From assembly GCA_040954595.2 (NCBI GenBank), contig CM082588.2:9300001-9364000 (forward strand): DNA of 64,000 nt, given 5' to 3'. The translations under genes and the position numbers were made by a program. A model generated the notes under the pieces. The model did no database searches. It had not been told where the DNA came from and saw only the letters and a program-made list of their open reading frames with translations. This DNA is from Balanoglossus misakiensis (Eukaryota; Hemichordata). Below, piece after piece: positions 30,816-43,720 of the stretch; within the stretch, counting starts at the first letter, position 1; every line of letters starts with the position of its first letter.

Positions 30816-31609
30816 TAGTTCTTTATAACTGTGTAAGAAAGTCACCAATAATAGTAGTTTCTGCAGAACATATGTCAATGTGGTATTGTCTGGTTTTGGT
30901 GAATCTTCTGGATACTTTGAGACGCAATTGGTTGGAGAATGGATATGTCTTGAGGTGGTATAGGTGGTGATTATTTGATTCTTAGTGGTCTTAATTTACT
31001 CCAGAATAATGGGTGTAATGTTGTATCTGTTACTAGCGTTACCTTTGGCATTGTGGTTGTAGTGGTAAAAAATAACAGAATTAATAATGTTAGTAAAGGT
31101 TTAATTTACCATAAATATACGTTACACAGAGATGTATTTTCATCTAAACAATCAGTCACATTCATCTGAAATATTCGTCAGAATTGGTAGCCTAATGTTT
31201 ATGCATAGTTGGCATTGCATACTTTGTGATTCTGTGTACAGAGTTTTGCAAAGCAAATGTGTTTGTACAAACCAGGGTAAAATGATCCTAGTACATAGAG
31301 CTGTTGGTGAAAATTTATGACTGGTGTAGATAAATATCATTCATATGCCTGTTATTAAATGAACTAAATAAAGTTTTCTTTTTTTTTCTAGGAATGCACT
31401 TCATATGAATCCCTGTTGCCTAGTATCATTTTAATGTACAAATGTAGCAGCCATTTTACTTGACTTGTACAATATATATATCATGTACCGGGTTCATCTG
31501 TGTTTCAGACGAAAGACATGCATGCAAATTTAACTACAGTTACCATGGTAAATGGAGATCTGTACTGACTGGTACAGCAGTTTTAACTGTACCATAGCTG
31601 TGTTTAATA
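30816..31609. other. Non-coding stretch, nothing recognised
   Basis: Short frames only. It contains CAGTTACCATGGTAA near 31537-31552, similar to text inside the MITE at 52966. Confidence 0.3.
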
Positions 31610-31850
31610 TAATAATGGTGGTGATAATAGTGATGACAATGATGGTGATAATAATGGTGGTGATGGTGATAATGATGGTGATGATGGTGGTATGATGATG
31701 ATAATAATGGTTTAGATGGTGATAATGATGATGGTGATAATAATGATGGTGATAATGATGGTGATGCTGGTGATACTGATGATGATGATGATGATGATAA
31801 TGTTGGTGATGGCGATAATAATGATTCTGGTGATACTTATAAAAATAAAA
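31610..31850 (+). repeat. GATGGT/GATAAT minisatellite
   Basis: Imperfect GATGGTGATAATGATG repeats over ~240 bp. Confidence 0.9.
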
Positions 31851-32114
31851 ATATCATACTCACATGTAATGACACAAAGCTTTGTAAATGGGTGATCTGC
31901 TGGGTGCAGTCATGCTCTCAGGTGTATTTTATTAAAACTTGCACACATGTGGGTGTTCCCATTCTGACCTGGCCAGTCAGATTTGGGGATGTCATAACCT
32001 TGCACTCTCAAACATGACATACCGTTTTACTATAAGTAACACTCAGAGTGTTGATAAGTAAAAGTTTCTGATTTATCAAACTAGTTAATAATATTACTAT
32101 CTGGAATTGGTGGT

Positions 32115-35100
32115 GTTATTACGTGTACAGTGTTTCACAATTGTAAACAAACAACCTGTGTGAAACCAAGGTGTTCATAATGATGGGGGAAGGGGGGTGT
32201 AAGTGATTACAAATTTTTGTTTCAGGTACTGTAGCTTGATACGAAAACTTTGAACTAACCTGCAGTATTAAAATGCTGCAACATGATGTGTTTTGGCATT
32301 AATAAGTTTACTATGCTTGTGTTATTAAGTGAACAGTGTTTCACAATCGTAAACAAACAACCTGTGTGAATCCAAGGTGTTCTAATTGATTATAATGGGG
32401 GAGGGGGTTGTTGGGGTGTCAGTGATTACAAATTTTTGTTTCAGGTACTGTAGCTTGATATGAAAACTTTGAACTAACCTGCAGTATTAAAATGCTGCAA
32501 CATGATGTGTTTTGGCATTAATAATTTTACTATGCTTGTGTTATTAAGTGAACAGTGTTTCACAATCGTAAACAAACAACCTGTGTGAATCCAAGGTGTT
32601 CTAATTGATAATAATGGGGGAGGGGGGGGGGGTTGTTGGGGTGTCAGTGATTACAAATTTTTGTTTCAGGTACTGTAGCTTGATATGAAAACTTTGAACT
32701 AACCTGCAGTATTAAAATGCTGCAACATGATGTGTTTTGGCATTAATAATTTTACTATGCTTGTGTTATTAAGTGAACAGTGTTTCACAATCGTAAACAA
32801 ACAACCTGTGTGAATCCAAGGTGTTCTAATTGATAATAATGGGGGGGGGGGGTTGTTGGGGTGTCAGTGATTACAAATTTTTGTTTCAGGTACTGTAGCT
32901 TGATATGAAAACTTTGAACTAACCTGCAGTATTAAAATGCTGCACCATGATGTGTTTTATCATTAATAAGTTTACTATGCTTGTGTTATTAAGTGAACAG
33001 TGTTTCATAATCGTAAACAAACAACCAGTGTGAACCAAGGTGTTCTAATTGGTAATGATCGGGGGAGGGGGGTGTCAGGGGTGGGGGGTGTCAGTGATTA
33101 CAAATTTTTGTTTCAGGTACTGTAGCTTGATATGAAAACTTTGAACTAACCTGCAGTATTAAAATGCTGCACCATGATGTGTTTTATCATTAATAATTTT
33201 TCTATGCTTGTGTTATTAAGTGAACAGTGTTTCACAATCGTAAACAAACAACCAGTGTGAACCAAGGTGTTCTAATTGGTAATGATCGGGTGTGGGGGGT
33301 GTCAGTGATTACAAATTTTTGTTTCAGGTACTGTAGCTTGATATGAAAACTTTGAACTAACCTGCAGTATTAAAATGCTGCACCATGATGTGTTTAATTT
33401 CATTAATAATTTTACTATGCTTGTGTTATTAAGTGAACAGTGTTTTACAATCGTAAACAAACAACCAGTACAATGAACCAAGGTGTTCTAATTGGTAATG
33501 ATCGGGGGTGGGGGATGTTAGGGGTGGGGGGTGTAAGTGATTACAAATTTTTGTTTCAGGTACTGTAGCTTGATATGAAAACTTTGAACTAACCTGCAGT
33601 ATTAAAATGCTGCACCATGATGTGTTTTGGCATTAATAATTTTACTATGCTTGTGTTATTAAGCGAACAGTGTTTCACAATCGTAAACAAACAACCTGTG
33701 TGAATCCAAGGTGTTCTAATTGATAATAATGGGGGGGGGGGGGGGGGTTGTTGGGGTGTCAGTGATTACATATTTTTGTTTCAGGTACTGTAGCTTGATA
33801 TGAAAACTTTGAACTAACCTGCAGTATTAAAATGCTGCACCATGATGTGTTTTATCATTAATAATTTTCCTATGCTTGTGTTATTAAGTGAACAGTGTTT
33901 CACAATCGTAAACAAACAACCAGTGTGAACCAAGGTGTTCTAATTGGTAATGATCGGGGGAGGGGGGTGTCAGGGGTGGGGGGTGTCAGTGATTACAAAT
34001 TTTTGTTTCAGGTACTGTAGCTTGATATGAAAACTTTGAACTAATCTGCAGTATTAAAATGCTGCACCATGATGTGTTTAATTTCATTAATAATTTTACT
34101 ATGCTTGTGTTATTAAGTAAACAGTGTTTCACAATCGTAAACAAACAACCAGTGTGAAACCAAGGTATTCATAGTGATGGGGGGTGGGGTGTCAGCAATT
34201 CATAATGATTGGGGGTGGGGGTGTGTCAGCGATTTATAATGATGGGGGTGGGGGTGTCAGTGATTACAAAATTTTGTTTCAGGTACTGTAGCTTGATATG
34301 AAAACTTTGAACTAACCTGCAGTATTAAAATGCTGCACCATGATGTGTTTAATTTCATTAATAATTTTACTATGCTTGTGTTATTAAGTAAACAGTGTTT
34401 CACAATCGTAAACAAACAACCAGTGTGAAACCAAGGTATTCTTAATGATGGGGGGTGTGGTGTCAGCAATTCATAATGATTGGGGGTGGGGGTGTGTCAG
34501 CGATTTATAATGATGGGGGGTGGGGGTGTCAGTGATTACAAATTTTTGTTTCAGGTACTGTAGCTTGATATGAAAACTTTGAACTAATCTGCAGTATTAA
34601 AATGCTGCACCATGATGTGTTTTATCATTAATAATTTTACTATGCTTGTGTTATTAAGTGAACAGTGTTTCACAATCGTAAACAAACAACCAGTGTGAAC
34701 CAAGGTGTTCTAATTGGTAATGATCGGGGGAGGGGGGTGTCTGGGGTGGGGGTGTAAGTGATTACAAATTTTATGTTTCAGGTACTGTAGCTTGATATGA
34801 AAACTTTGAACTAATCTGCAGTATTTAAATGCTGCACCATGATATGTTTAATTTCATTAATAATTTTACTATGCTTGTGTTATTAAGTGAACAGTGTTTC
34901 ACAATCGTAAACAAACAACCAGTGTGAACCAAGGTGTTCTAATTGGTAATGATCGGGGGAGGGGGGTGTCTGGGGTGGGGGGTGTAAGTGATTACAAATT
35001 TTATGTTTCAGGTACTGTAGCTTGATATGAAAACTTTGAACTAAACTGCAGTATTTAAATGCTGCACCATGATATGTTTAATTTCATTAATAATTTTACT

Positions 35101-38100
35101 ATTCTTGTGTTATTAAGTAAACAGTGTTTCACAATCGTAAACAAACAACCAGTGTGAAACCAAGGTATTCATAGTGATGGGGGGGTGTGGTGTCAGCAAT
35201 TCATAATGATTGGGGGTGGGGGTGTGTCAGTGATTTATAATGATGGGGGTGGGGGTGTCAGTGATTACAAAATTTTGTTTCAGGTACTGTAGCTTGATAT
35301 GAAAACTTTGAACTAACCTGCAGTATTAAAATGCTGCACCATGATGTGTTTTATCATTAATAATTTTACTATGCTTGTGTTATTAAGTGAACAGTGTTTC
35401 ACAATCGTAAACAAACAACCAGTGTGAACCAAGGTGTTCTAATTGGTAATGGTCGGGGGTGGGGGGTGTTAGGGGTGGGGGGTGTAAGTGATTACAAATT
35501 TTTGTTTCAGGTACTGTAGCTTGATATGAAAACTTTGAACTAACCTGCAGTATTAAAATGCTGCACCATGATGTGTTTTGGCTTTAATAATTTTACTATG
35601 CTTGTGTTATTAAGTGAACAGTGTTTCACAATCGTAAACAAACAACCTGTGTGAATCCAAGGTGTTCTAATTGATAATAATGGGGGGGGGGGTTGTTGGG
35701 GTGTCAGTGATTACAAATTTTTGTTTCAGGTACTGTAGCTTGATATGAAAACTTTGAACTAACCTGCAGTATTAAAATGCTGCAACATGATGTGTTTTGG
35801 CATTAATAATTTTACTATGCTTGTGTTATTAAGTGAACAGTGTTTCACAATCATAAACAAACAACCAGTGTGAAACCAAGGTGTTCTCATTGATAATAAT
35901 GGGGGGGGGGGGGGGTTGTTGGGGTGTCAGTGATTACAAATTTTTGTTTCAGGTACTGTAGCTTGATATGAAAACTTTGAACTAACCTGCAGTATTAAAA
36001 TACTGCACCATGATGTGTTTTGGCATTAATAATTTTACTATGCTTGTGTTATTAAGTGAACAGTGTTTCACAATCGTAAACAAACAACCTGTGTGAATCC
36101 AAGGTGTTCTAATTAAGCAATAAAACACCCCCAGCCATGGTATATCACGAGATTTTGACCAGTTCACGACATATACGCACAAGCGATAGCGAGTGCGTAT
36201 ATGGAGTTGAACTGGTCAAAATCGAGTGGTATACCATGGCTGGGGTGTTTTATTGCTATTATATTATGCCAGTATATTGAAACTTTGCATAAAACATTTT
36301 AAAAAGGCATTTTCTTTAACTATGATATATGACTGTGGTATATGGCTAATATATCACGGTCACGTGTCGTGTCTCGACCAATCAAATAGCGTGATTTACA
36401 CCATCAATATACTGGTATAATATAATTGATAATAATGGGGGGGGGGGGTTGTTGGGGTGTCAGTGATTACATATTTTTGTTTCAGGTACTGTCAGCTTGA
36501 TATGAAAACTTTGAACTAACCTGCAGTATTAAAATGCTGCACCATGATGTGTTTTGGCATTAATAATTTTACTATGCTTGTGTTATTAAGTGAACAGTGT
36601 TTCACAATCGTAAACAAACAACCAGTGTGAACGAAGGTGTTCTAATTGGTAATGATCGGGGGTGAGGGGTGTCAGGGGTGGGGGGTGTCAGTGATTACAA
36701 ATTTTTGTTTCAGGTACTGTAGCTTGATATGAAAACTTTGAACTAATCTGCAGTATTAAAATGCTGCACCATGATGTGTTTAATTTCATTAATAATTTTA
36801 CTATGCTTGTGTTATTAAGTAAACAGTGTTTTACAATCGTAAACAAACAACCAGTGTGAAACCAAGGTATTCATAGTGATGGGGGGTGGGGTGTCAGCAA
36901 TTCATAATGATTGGGGGTGGGGGTGTGTCAGCGATTTATAATGATGGGGGTGGGGGTGTCAGTGATTACAAATTTTTGTTTCAGGTACTGTAGCTTGATA
37001 TGAAAACTTTGAACTAATCTGCAGTATTAAAATGCTGCACCATGATGTGTTTTATCATTAATAATTTTACTATGCTTGTGTTATTAAGTGAACAGTGTTT
37101 CACAATCGTAAACAAACAACCAGTGTGAACCAAGGTGTTCTAATTGGTAATGATCGGGGGTGGGGGGTGTTAGGGGTGGGGGGTGTAAGTGATTACAAAT
37201 TTTTCTTTCAGGTACTGTAGCTTGATATGAAAACTTTGAACTAATCTGCAGTATTAAAATGCTGCACCATGATGTGTTTAATTTCATTAATAATTTTACT
37301 ATGCTTGTGTTATTAAGTAAACAGTGTTTCACAATCGTAAACAAACAACCAGTGTGAACCAAGGTGTTCTAATTGGTAATGATCGGGGGAGGGGGGTGTC
37401 AGGGGTGGGGGGTGTCAGTGATTACAAATTTTTGTTTCAGGTACTGTAGCTTGATATGAAAACTTTGAACTAATCTTCAGTATTAAAATGCTGCACCATG
37501 ATGTGTTTAATTTCATTAATAATTTTACTATGCTTGTGTTATTAAGTAAACAGTGTTTCACAATCGTAAACAAACAACCAGTGTGAAACCAAGGTATTCA
37601 TAGTGATGGGGCGTGGGGTGTCAGCAATTCATAATGATTGGGGGTGGGGGTGTGTCAGTGATTTATAATGATGGGGGTGGGGGTGTCAGTGATTACAAAA
37701 TTTTGTTTCAGGTACTGTAGCTTGATATGAAAACTTTAAACTAATCTGCAGTATTAAAATGCTGCACCATGATGTGTTTAATTTCATTAATAATTTTACT
37801 ATGCTTGTGTTATTAAGTGAACAGTGTTTCACAATCGTAAACAAACAACCAGTGTGAACCAAGGTGTTCTAATTGGTAATGATCGGGGGAGGGGGGTGTC
37901 AGGGGTGGGGGTGTCAGTGATTACAAATTTTTGTTTCAGGTACTGTAGCTTGATATGAAAACTTTGAACTAACCTGCAGTATTAAAATGCTGCACCATGA
38001 TGTGTTTTATCATTAATAATTTTACTATGCTTGTGTTATTAAGTGAACAGTGTTTCACAATCGTAAACAAACAACCAGTGTGAACCAAGGTGTTCTAATT

Positions 38101-40589
38101 GGTAATGATCGGGGGTGGGGGGTGTAAGTGATTACAAATTTTTGTTTCAGGTACTGTAGCTTGATATGAAAACTTTGAACTAACCTGCAGTATTAAAATG
38201 CTGCACCATGATGTGTTTAATTTCATTCATAATTTTACTATGCTTGTGTTATTAAGTGAACAGTGTTTCACAATCGTAAACAAACAACCAGTGTGAACCA
38301 AGGTGTTCTAATTGGTAATGATCGGGGGAGGGGGGTGTCAGGGGTGGGGGGTGTCAGTGATTACAAATTTTTGTTTCAGGTACTGTAGCTTGATATGAAA
38401 ACTTTGAACTAACCTGTAGTATTAAAATGCTGCACCATGATGTGTTTTATCATTAATAATTTTACTATGCTTGTGTTATTAAGTGAACAGTGTTTCACAA
38501 TCGTAAACAAACAACCAGTGTGAACCAAGGTGTTCTAATTGGTAATGATCGGGGGTGGGGGGTGTTAGGGGTGGGGGGTGTAAGTGATTACAAATTTTTG
38601 TTTCAGGTACTGTAGCTTGATATGAAAACTTTGAACTAACCTGCAGTATTAAAATGCTGCACCATGATGTGTTTTGGCATTAATAATTTTACTATGCTTG
38701 TGTTATTAAGCGAACAGTGTTTCACAATCGTAAACAAACAACCTGTGTGAATCCAAGGTGTTCTAATTGATAATAATGGGGGGGGGGGGGTTGTTGGGGT
38801 GTCAGTGATTACAAATTTTTGTTTCAGGTACTGTAGCTTGATATGAAAACTTTGAACTAACCTGCAGTATTAAAATGCTGCACCATGATGTGTTTTGGCA
38901 TTAATAATTTTACTATGCTTGTGTTATTAAGCGAACAGTGTTTCACAATCGTAAACAAACAACCAGTGTGAACCAAGGTGTTCTAATTGGTAATGATCGG
39001 GGGAGGGGGGTGTCAGGGGTGGGGGGTGTCAGTGATTACAAATTTTTGTTTCAGGTACTGTAGCTTGATATGAAAACTTTGAACTAATCTGCAGTATTAA
39101 AATGCTGCACCATGATGTGTTTAATTTCATTAATAATTTTACTATGCTTGTGTTATTAAGTAAACAGTGTTTCACAATCGTAAACAAACAACCAGTGTGA
39201 AACCAAGGTATTCATAGTGATGGGGGGTGGGGTGTCAGCAATTCATAATGATTGGGGGTGGGGGTGTGTCAGCGATTTATAATGATGGGGGTGGGGGTGT
39301 CAGTGATTACAAAATTTTGTTTCAGGTACTGTAGCTTGATATGAAAACTTTGAACTAATCTGCAGTATTAAAATGCTGCACCATGATGTGTTTTATCATT
39401 AATAATTTTACTATGCTTGTGTTATTAAGTGAACAGTGTTTCACAATCGTAAACAAACAACCAGTGTGAACCAAGGTGTTCTAATTGGTAATGATCGGGG
39501 GAGGGGGGTGTCTGGGGTGGGGGTGTAAGTGATTACAAATTTTATGTTTCAGGTACTGTAGCTTGATATGAAAACTTTGAACTAATCTGCAGTATTTAAA
39601 TGCTGCACCATGATATGTTTAATTTCATTAATAATTTTACTATGCTTGTGTTATTAAGTGAACAGTGTTTCACAATCGTAAACAAACAACCAGTGTGAAC
39701 CAAGATGTTCTAATTGGTAATGATCGGGGGAGGGGGGTGTCTGGGGTGGGGGGTGTAAGTGATTACAAATTTTATGTTTCAGGTACTGTAGCTTGATATG
39801 AAAACTTTGAACTAAACTGCAGTATTTAAATGCTGCACCATGATATGTTTAATTTCATTAATAATTTTACTATGCTTGTGTTATTAAGTAAACAGTGTTT
39901 TACAATCGTAAACAAACAACCAGTGTGAAACCAAGGTATTCATAGTGATGGGGGGTGGGGTGTCAGCAATTCATAATGATTGGGGGTGGGGGTGTGTCAG
40001 CGATTTATAATGATGTGGGTGGGGGTGTCAGTGATTACAAAATTTTGTTTCAGGTACTGTAGCTTGATATGAAAATTTTGAAATAACCTGCAGTATTAAA
40101 ATGCTGCACCATGATGTGTTTAATTTCATTAATAATTTTACTATGCGTGTGTTATTAAGTAAACAGTGTTTCACAATCGTAAACAAACATCGAGTGTGAA
40201 ACCAAGGTATTCATAATGATGAGGGTGGGGTGTCAGCAATTCATAATGATGGGGGGTGGGGGGGGTGTGTGTCATCGATTTATAATGATGGGGGGTGGGG
40301 GTGTAAGTGATTACAAATTTTTGTTTCAGGTACTGTAGCTTGATATGAAAACTTTGAACTAATCTGCAGTATTAAAATGCTGCACCATGATGTGTTTTAT
40401 CATTAATAATTTTACTATGCTTGTGTTATTAAGTGAACAGTGTTTCACAATCGTAAACAAACAACCAGTGTGAACCAAGGTGTTCTAATTGGTAATGATC
40501 GGGGGTGGGGGGTGTTAGGGGTGGGGGGTGTAAGTGATTACAAATTTTTGTTTCAGGTACTGTAGCTTGATATGAAAACTTTGAACTAA
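32115..40589 (+). repeat. 35-copy ~225-bp tandem array (8.5 kb)
   Basis: I counted 35 occurrences of TCAGGTACTGT...AGCTTGATA from 32224 to 40554, spaced ~210-273 bp (one gap contains an insertion). Units are highly similar across ~150 bp. A G-rich segment (GGGGGTGGGGGTGT and G-runs) varies and sets three length classes: ~220 (GTTGTTGGGGTGTC type), ~228 and ~272 bp (extra ATTCATAATGATTGGGGG block). Each unit has TTTTTGTTTCAG directly followed by GTACTG. The small minus ORFs at 34257, 35982, 37084 and 40429 are period artefacts. It ends abruptly at TTTGAACTAAC. Confidence 0.96.
36115..36421. mobile_element. Double-hairpin MITE inserted in the 225-bp array
   Basis: Interrupts one array unit between CTAATT and GATAATAATG; AATT is repeated on both sides. 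The first part (36116-36257) is a ~142-nt imperfect hairpin (AGCAATAAAACACCCC, AGCCATGGTATA, TTTTGACCAGTT and CATATACGCAC each pair with a partner). The second part has inverted arms ATTATATTATGCCAGTATATTG. Non-coding. Confidence 0.8.
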
Positions 40590-41924
40590 CGTTTTTTCCA
40601 GACAGTGTTTGCATTGAACCGGTAATTGTGATCACAATTCATTCCAGATTAAATGATATGATTAACATTGCATTATATAACATTTATGTTCCAGATGTGT
40701 ATGTATTTAATTGTGTTTTAATACCATCCAGTCAGTTTCACCAACAGCTCATTGTCTTTCCCCCTTTTCATCAGTGAAGTTAGCACCCATTTGAAAATTG
40801 GAAAATAATTTACATAACATGTATATATGTTTGGCTGTTTTGGAAATTGCAGTAATTTAGTAAATGAACATTCAGAATTACTGGTGTATAATGTCAGCTA
40901 TGGGTATAAAAAATTGCCATTTGAAATTTTAATATTATAATATTCTTAGACTTACAAATTTACATACTGATAATAATAAACATTATTTAAGAGTTTAATA
41001 CAATCCCCTCAGCTAGATTAATAAACTTGTGACTTTGTAGAATGCTGTTGGTTGAAACTTTCTGATTTTCATGGGTAAACATTTTGATTTTATTCCCGTA
41101 AATGTTGGTGATGGTGGTGGCAGTTTTGATGTTAATTGTTATTGCTAAATAATGGTGATGGCATTGATGGTTGTACTGATGTTGATGGCGGTTGTGATGA
41201 TGATGATGGTGGTGGTAGTGATGATGATGATGATGATGATGATTATGGTGGTGATGATTGTAATGATGATGATGGTGATATGATTGTAATGATGATGATG
41301 GTGATGGTGATAAATAAGAAATGTGTTGTTTTTTCATTCACCCAAAGCGGTGGAACTTTAATATTCTGCTGAATTTGTATTGATTGTCAAGTACGCTTAG
41401 CTTATAGTGATAATTTAGTACTTATGTCTGATGATTTTAGGGAATAACTACTGAAAAGTCCATTAATAATTTTGTAGTTTTTATCACTGTAATTTTTCTT
41501 AAACCTACAACTACGCATAAATTGTAATGGCAATTTTCCAGTAAGGAGCTTAAGCCAGTGAATGGTATAGTTTAGCAATTGTAATGTACATAATATATAA
41601 ACAGGTGATAATTACAGGAATAATTTTAAATTTGTGGAATTTTCGTCCCCACGGGACTGTGTCATTGACAACGATTAGTTAACTGAGTACCAGTCCATGT
41701 TTCTCCCCTAGAAATATTTTCACATTTGTAAGTCTGTTGGGTAAATAAATAAGTATATCAGATCCTAGAATTTTACAATTTGGTTAATGTGCATCAGCTA
41801 GCTAACTGCCTACCAGCTGAAAGGGGCAACACTATGTAAGTGTGACATACTAGGTACCATTAAACTCAACCTGTCTATGATAATAAATTAATATTTACTA
41901 TTTATTATTTGTTGCAGGTGTTGG
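40590..41924. other. Inter-array spacer with GAT-rich minisatellite
   Basis: No gene recognised. A (GATGATGGT)n-type tract spans about 41105-41315 and produces His-rich and Asp-rich shadow ORFs on the two strands. Confidence 0.6.
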
Positions 41925-43160
41925 GGATTGTTAGCAGCCAAGTTGAAGTCCATAGCAGTCAGTTTTAATTGTCTATTTACACAATTTTTTTCTCATTAGT
42001 TTCAGATTCCCATGATGCAAAATATCCTCCAGTCCAGATGCCAAGTTAGTAACCAAGGTAACATGATTCCTGTGGTGTGAGTATGCAAATTAATATTGTG
42101 TGACCAGCCATTCAAGTACATTCCATCCCTAAATCACAATGAAAATCTGAATGTCACAAAAAGCCAAGATCTCTGGCTTGCAGTCATGTGACATCTTTGT
42201 GTCGCTTGTGTTTTCCTGGACACTTTGCACTAGTCGCCTTTAAACCAGACACAACTGAGCACCCATCGAGAAATAATTATGGATTGGAGCCAAGTTGCAG
42301 TCTGTAGCAGTCAGTTATAATTGTCTATTTACACAATTTTCTCATTAGTTTCAGATTTCCATGATGCAAAATATCCTCCAGTCCAGACACCAAACTGGTA
42401 ACCAAGGTAACATGATTCCTGTGGTGTGAGTATGCAAATTAAGTTTGTGTGACCAGCCATTCAAGTACATTCCATCCCTAAACCACAATGAAAATCTGAA
42501 TGTCACAAAAAGCCAAGATTATGGCTTGCAGTCATATGTCATCTTTGTGTCGCTTGTGTTTTCCTGGACGCTTGCACTAGTCGCCCAAAACAACTGAGCA
42601 CCCAACAAGAAATAATTATGGATTGGAGCCAAGTTGAAGTTCATAGAAGTCAGTTATAATTGTTTATTTACATAATTTTTCTCATTAGTTTCAGATTTCC
42701 ATGATGCAAAATATCCTCCAGTCCAGATGGCAAGTTGGTAACCAAGGTAACATGATTCCTGTGGTGTGAGTATGCAAATCAATTTTGTGTAACCAGCCAT
42801 TCAAGAACATTCCATCCCTAAACCACAATGAAAATCTGAATGTCACAAAAAGCCAAGATCTCTGGCTTGCAGTCATGTGACATCTTTGTGTCCCTTGAGT
42901 TTTCCTGGACACTTTGCCCTAGTCGCCTTGAAACCAGACACAACTGAGCACCCAATGAGAAATAATTATGGATTGGAGCCAAGTTGAAGTTCATAGAAGT
43001 CAGTTATAATTGTCTATTTACATAATTTTTCTCATTAATTTCAGATTTCCATGATGCAAAATATCCTCCAGTCCAGATGCCAAGTTGGTAACCAGGTAAC
43101 ATGATTCCTATGGTGTGAGTATGCAAATTAAATTTGAGTAACCAGCCATTGAAGTACATT
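41925..43160 (+). repeat. ~345-bp tandem array, 3.7 copies, each with an exon-like 52-nt cassette
   Basis: Units begin near 41933, 42285, 42630 and 42973 (GGAGCCAAGTTG / CAGCCAAGTTG landmark). In each, ATTAGTTTCAG or ATTAATTTCAG precedes a 51-52-nt segment (42006-42057, 42355-42406, 42695-42746, 43045-43095) ending in ACCAAG|GTAACATG (CCAG|GTAAC in the fourth). The last unit is cut by the 43161 element. Confidence 0.92.
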
Positions 43161-43714
43161 CAGGGATCTGCCCACGCTGGTCGGCGCCGGTCGCGCGCGA
43201 CCGGCACTCTTCAGGCCGCAACCAGGACAAAAAGGTCGCGACCATTGCTATTGTACGCTGTGATACGCGAGTTTTGGCGTGAGAAATTTTCTTTTTCGGC
43301 GGAAATCAAACAAAGAAACCCGCTAAACTGTCGATAACAAGGTCGCGCGCGTTCGACTGACCGTGTGCGGTACATTGGGTCTACAGCTCGATGCAGCCGG
43401 CTGGGTCCCGCGATCGCGCGTGACCACCCACTCTTGAGATCGACTCAAAAGTCGTTGTCACGGTCGGGATTGCTAATTGCCTCGATCGGTATAAAATTGT
43501 AGTCTTTGAAACCCCCAAAATCGTCATCATTGTTGATGTCGCCGTCATGAAAATGTCCGGTGAAAAATTGCCTGTCTTCCGGGTTTACAAAGCAAAGCAA
43601 AGACGCATACTGTCAAAGGTCACGTAACACTTTACATCGAGCTCATGAATATTAATAATCTCATTAATATTCATGAGCGCGACCACCACTCTGTTTTTGC
43701 TCGGCAGAACCCTG
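43161..43714. mobile_element. GC-rich TIR element, hAT-like ends (554 bp)
   Basis: Ends CAGGGATCTGCCCA / TCGGCAGAACCCTG are imperfectly inverted, and TACATT lies on both sides (43155-43160 and 43715-43720). CAGGG termini recall hAT elements, although a 6-bp duplication is not the usual 8. The interior is far richer in CpG than its surroundings (GGTCGCGCGCGACC) and includes a long AT-rich palindrome at about 43639-43678. The small ORF at 43134 is not supported. Confidence 0.6.
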
Positions 43715-43720
43715 TACATT

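Noticed and set aside
32115-40589. CRISPR-like array
   Set aside because: Units are ~225 bp with no short direct repeat/unique spacer structure, and the context is eukaryotic.
41136-41372. Asp-rich and His-rich ORFs
   Set aside because: GAT-repeat minisatellite read on the two strands.
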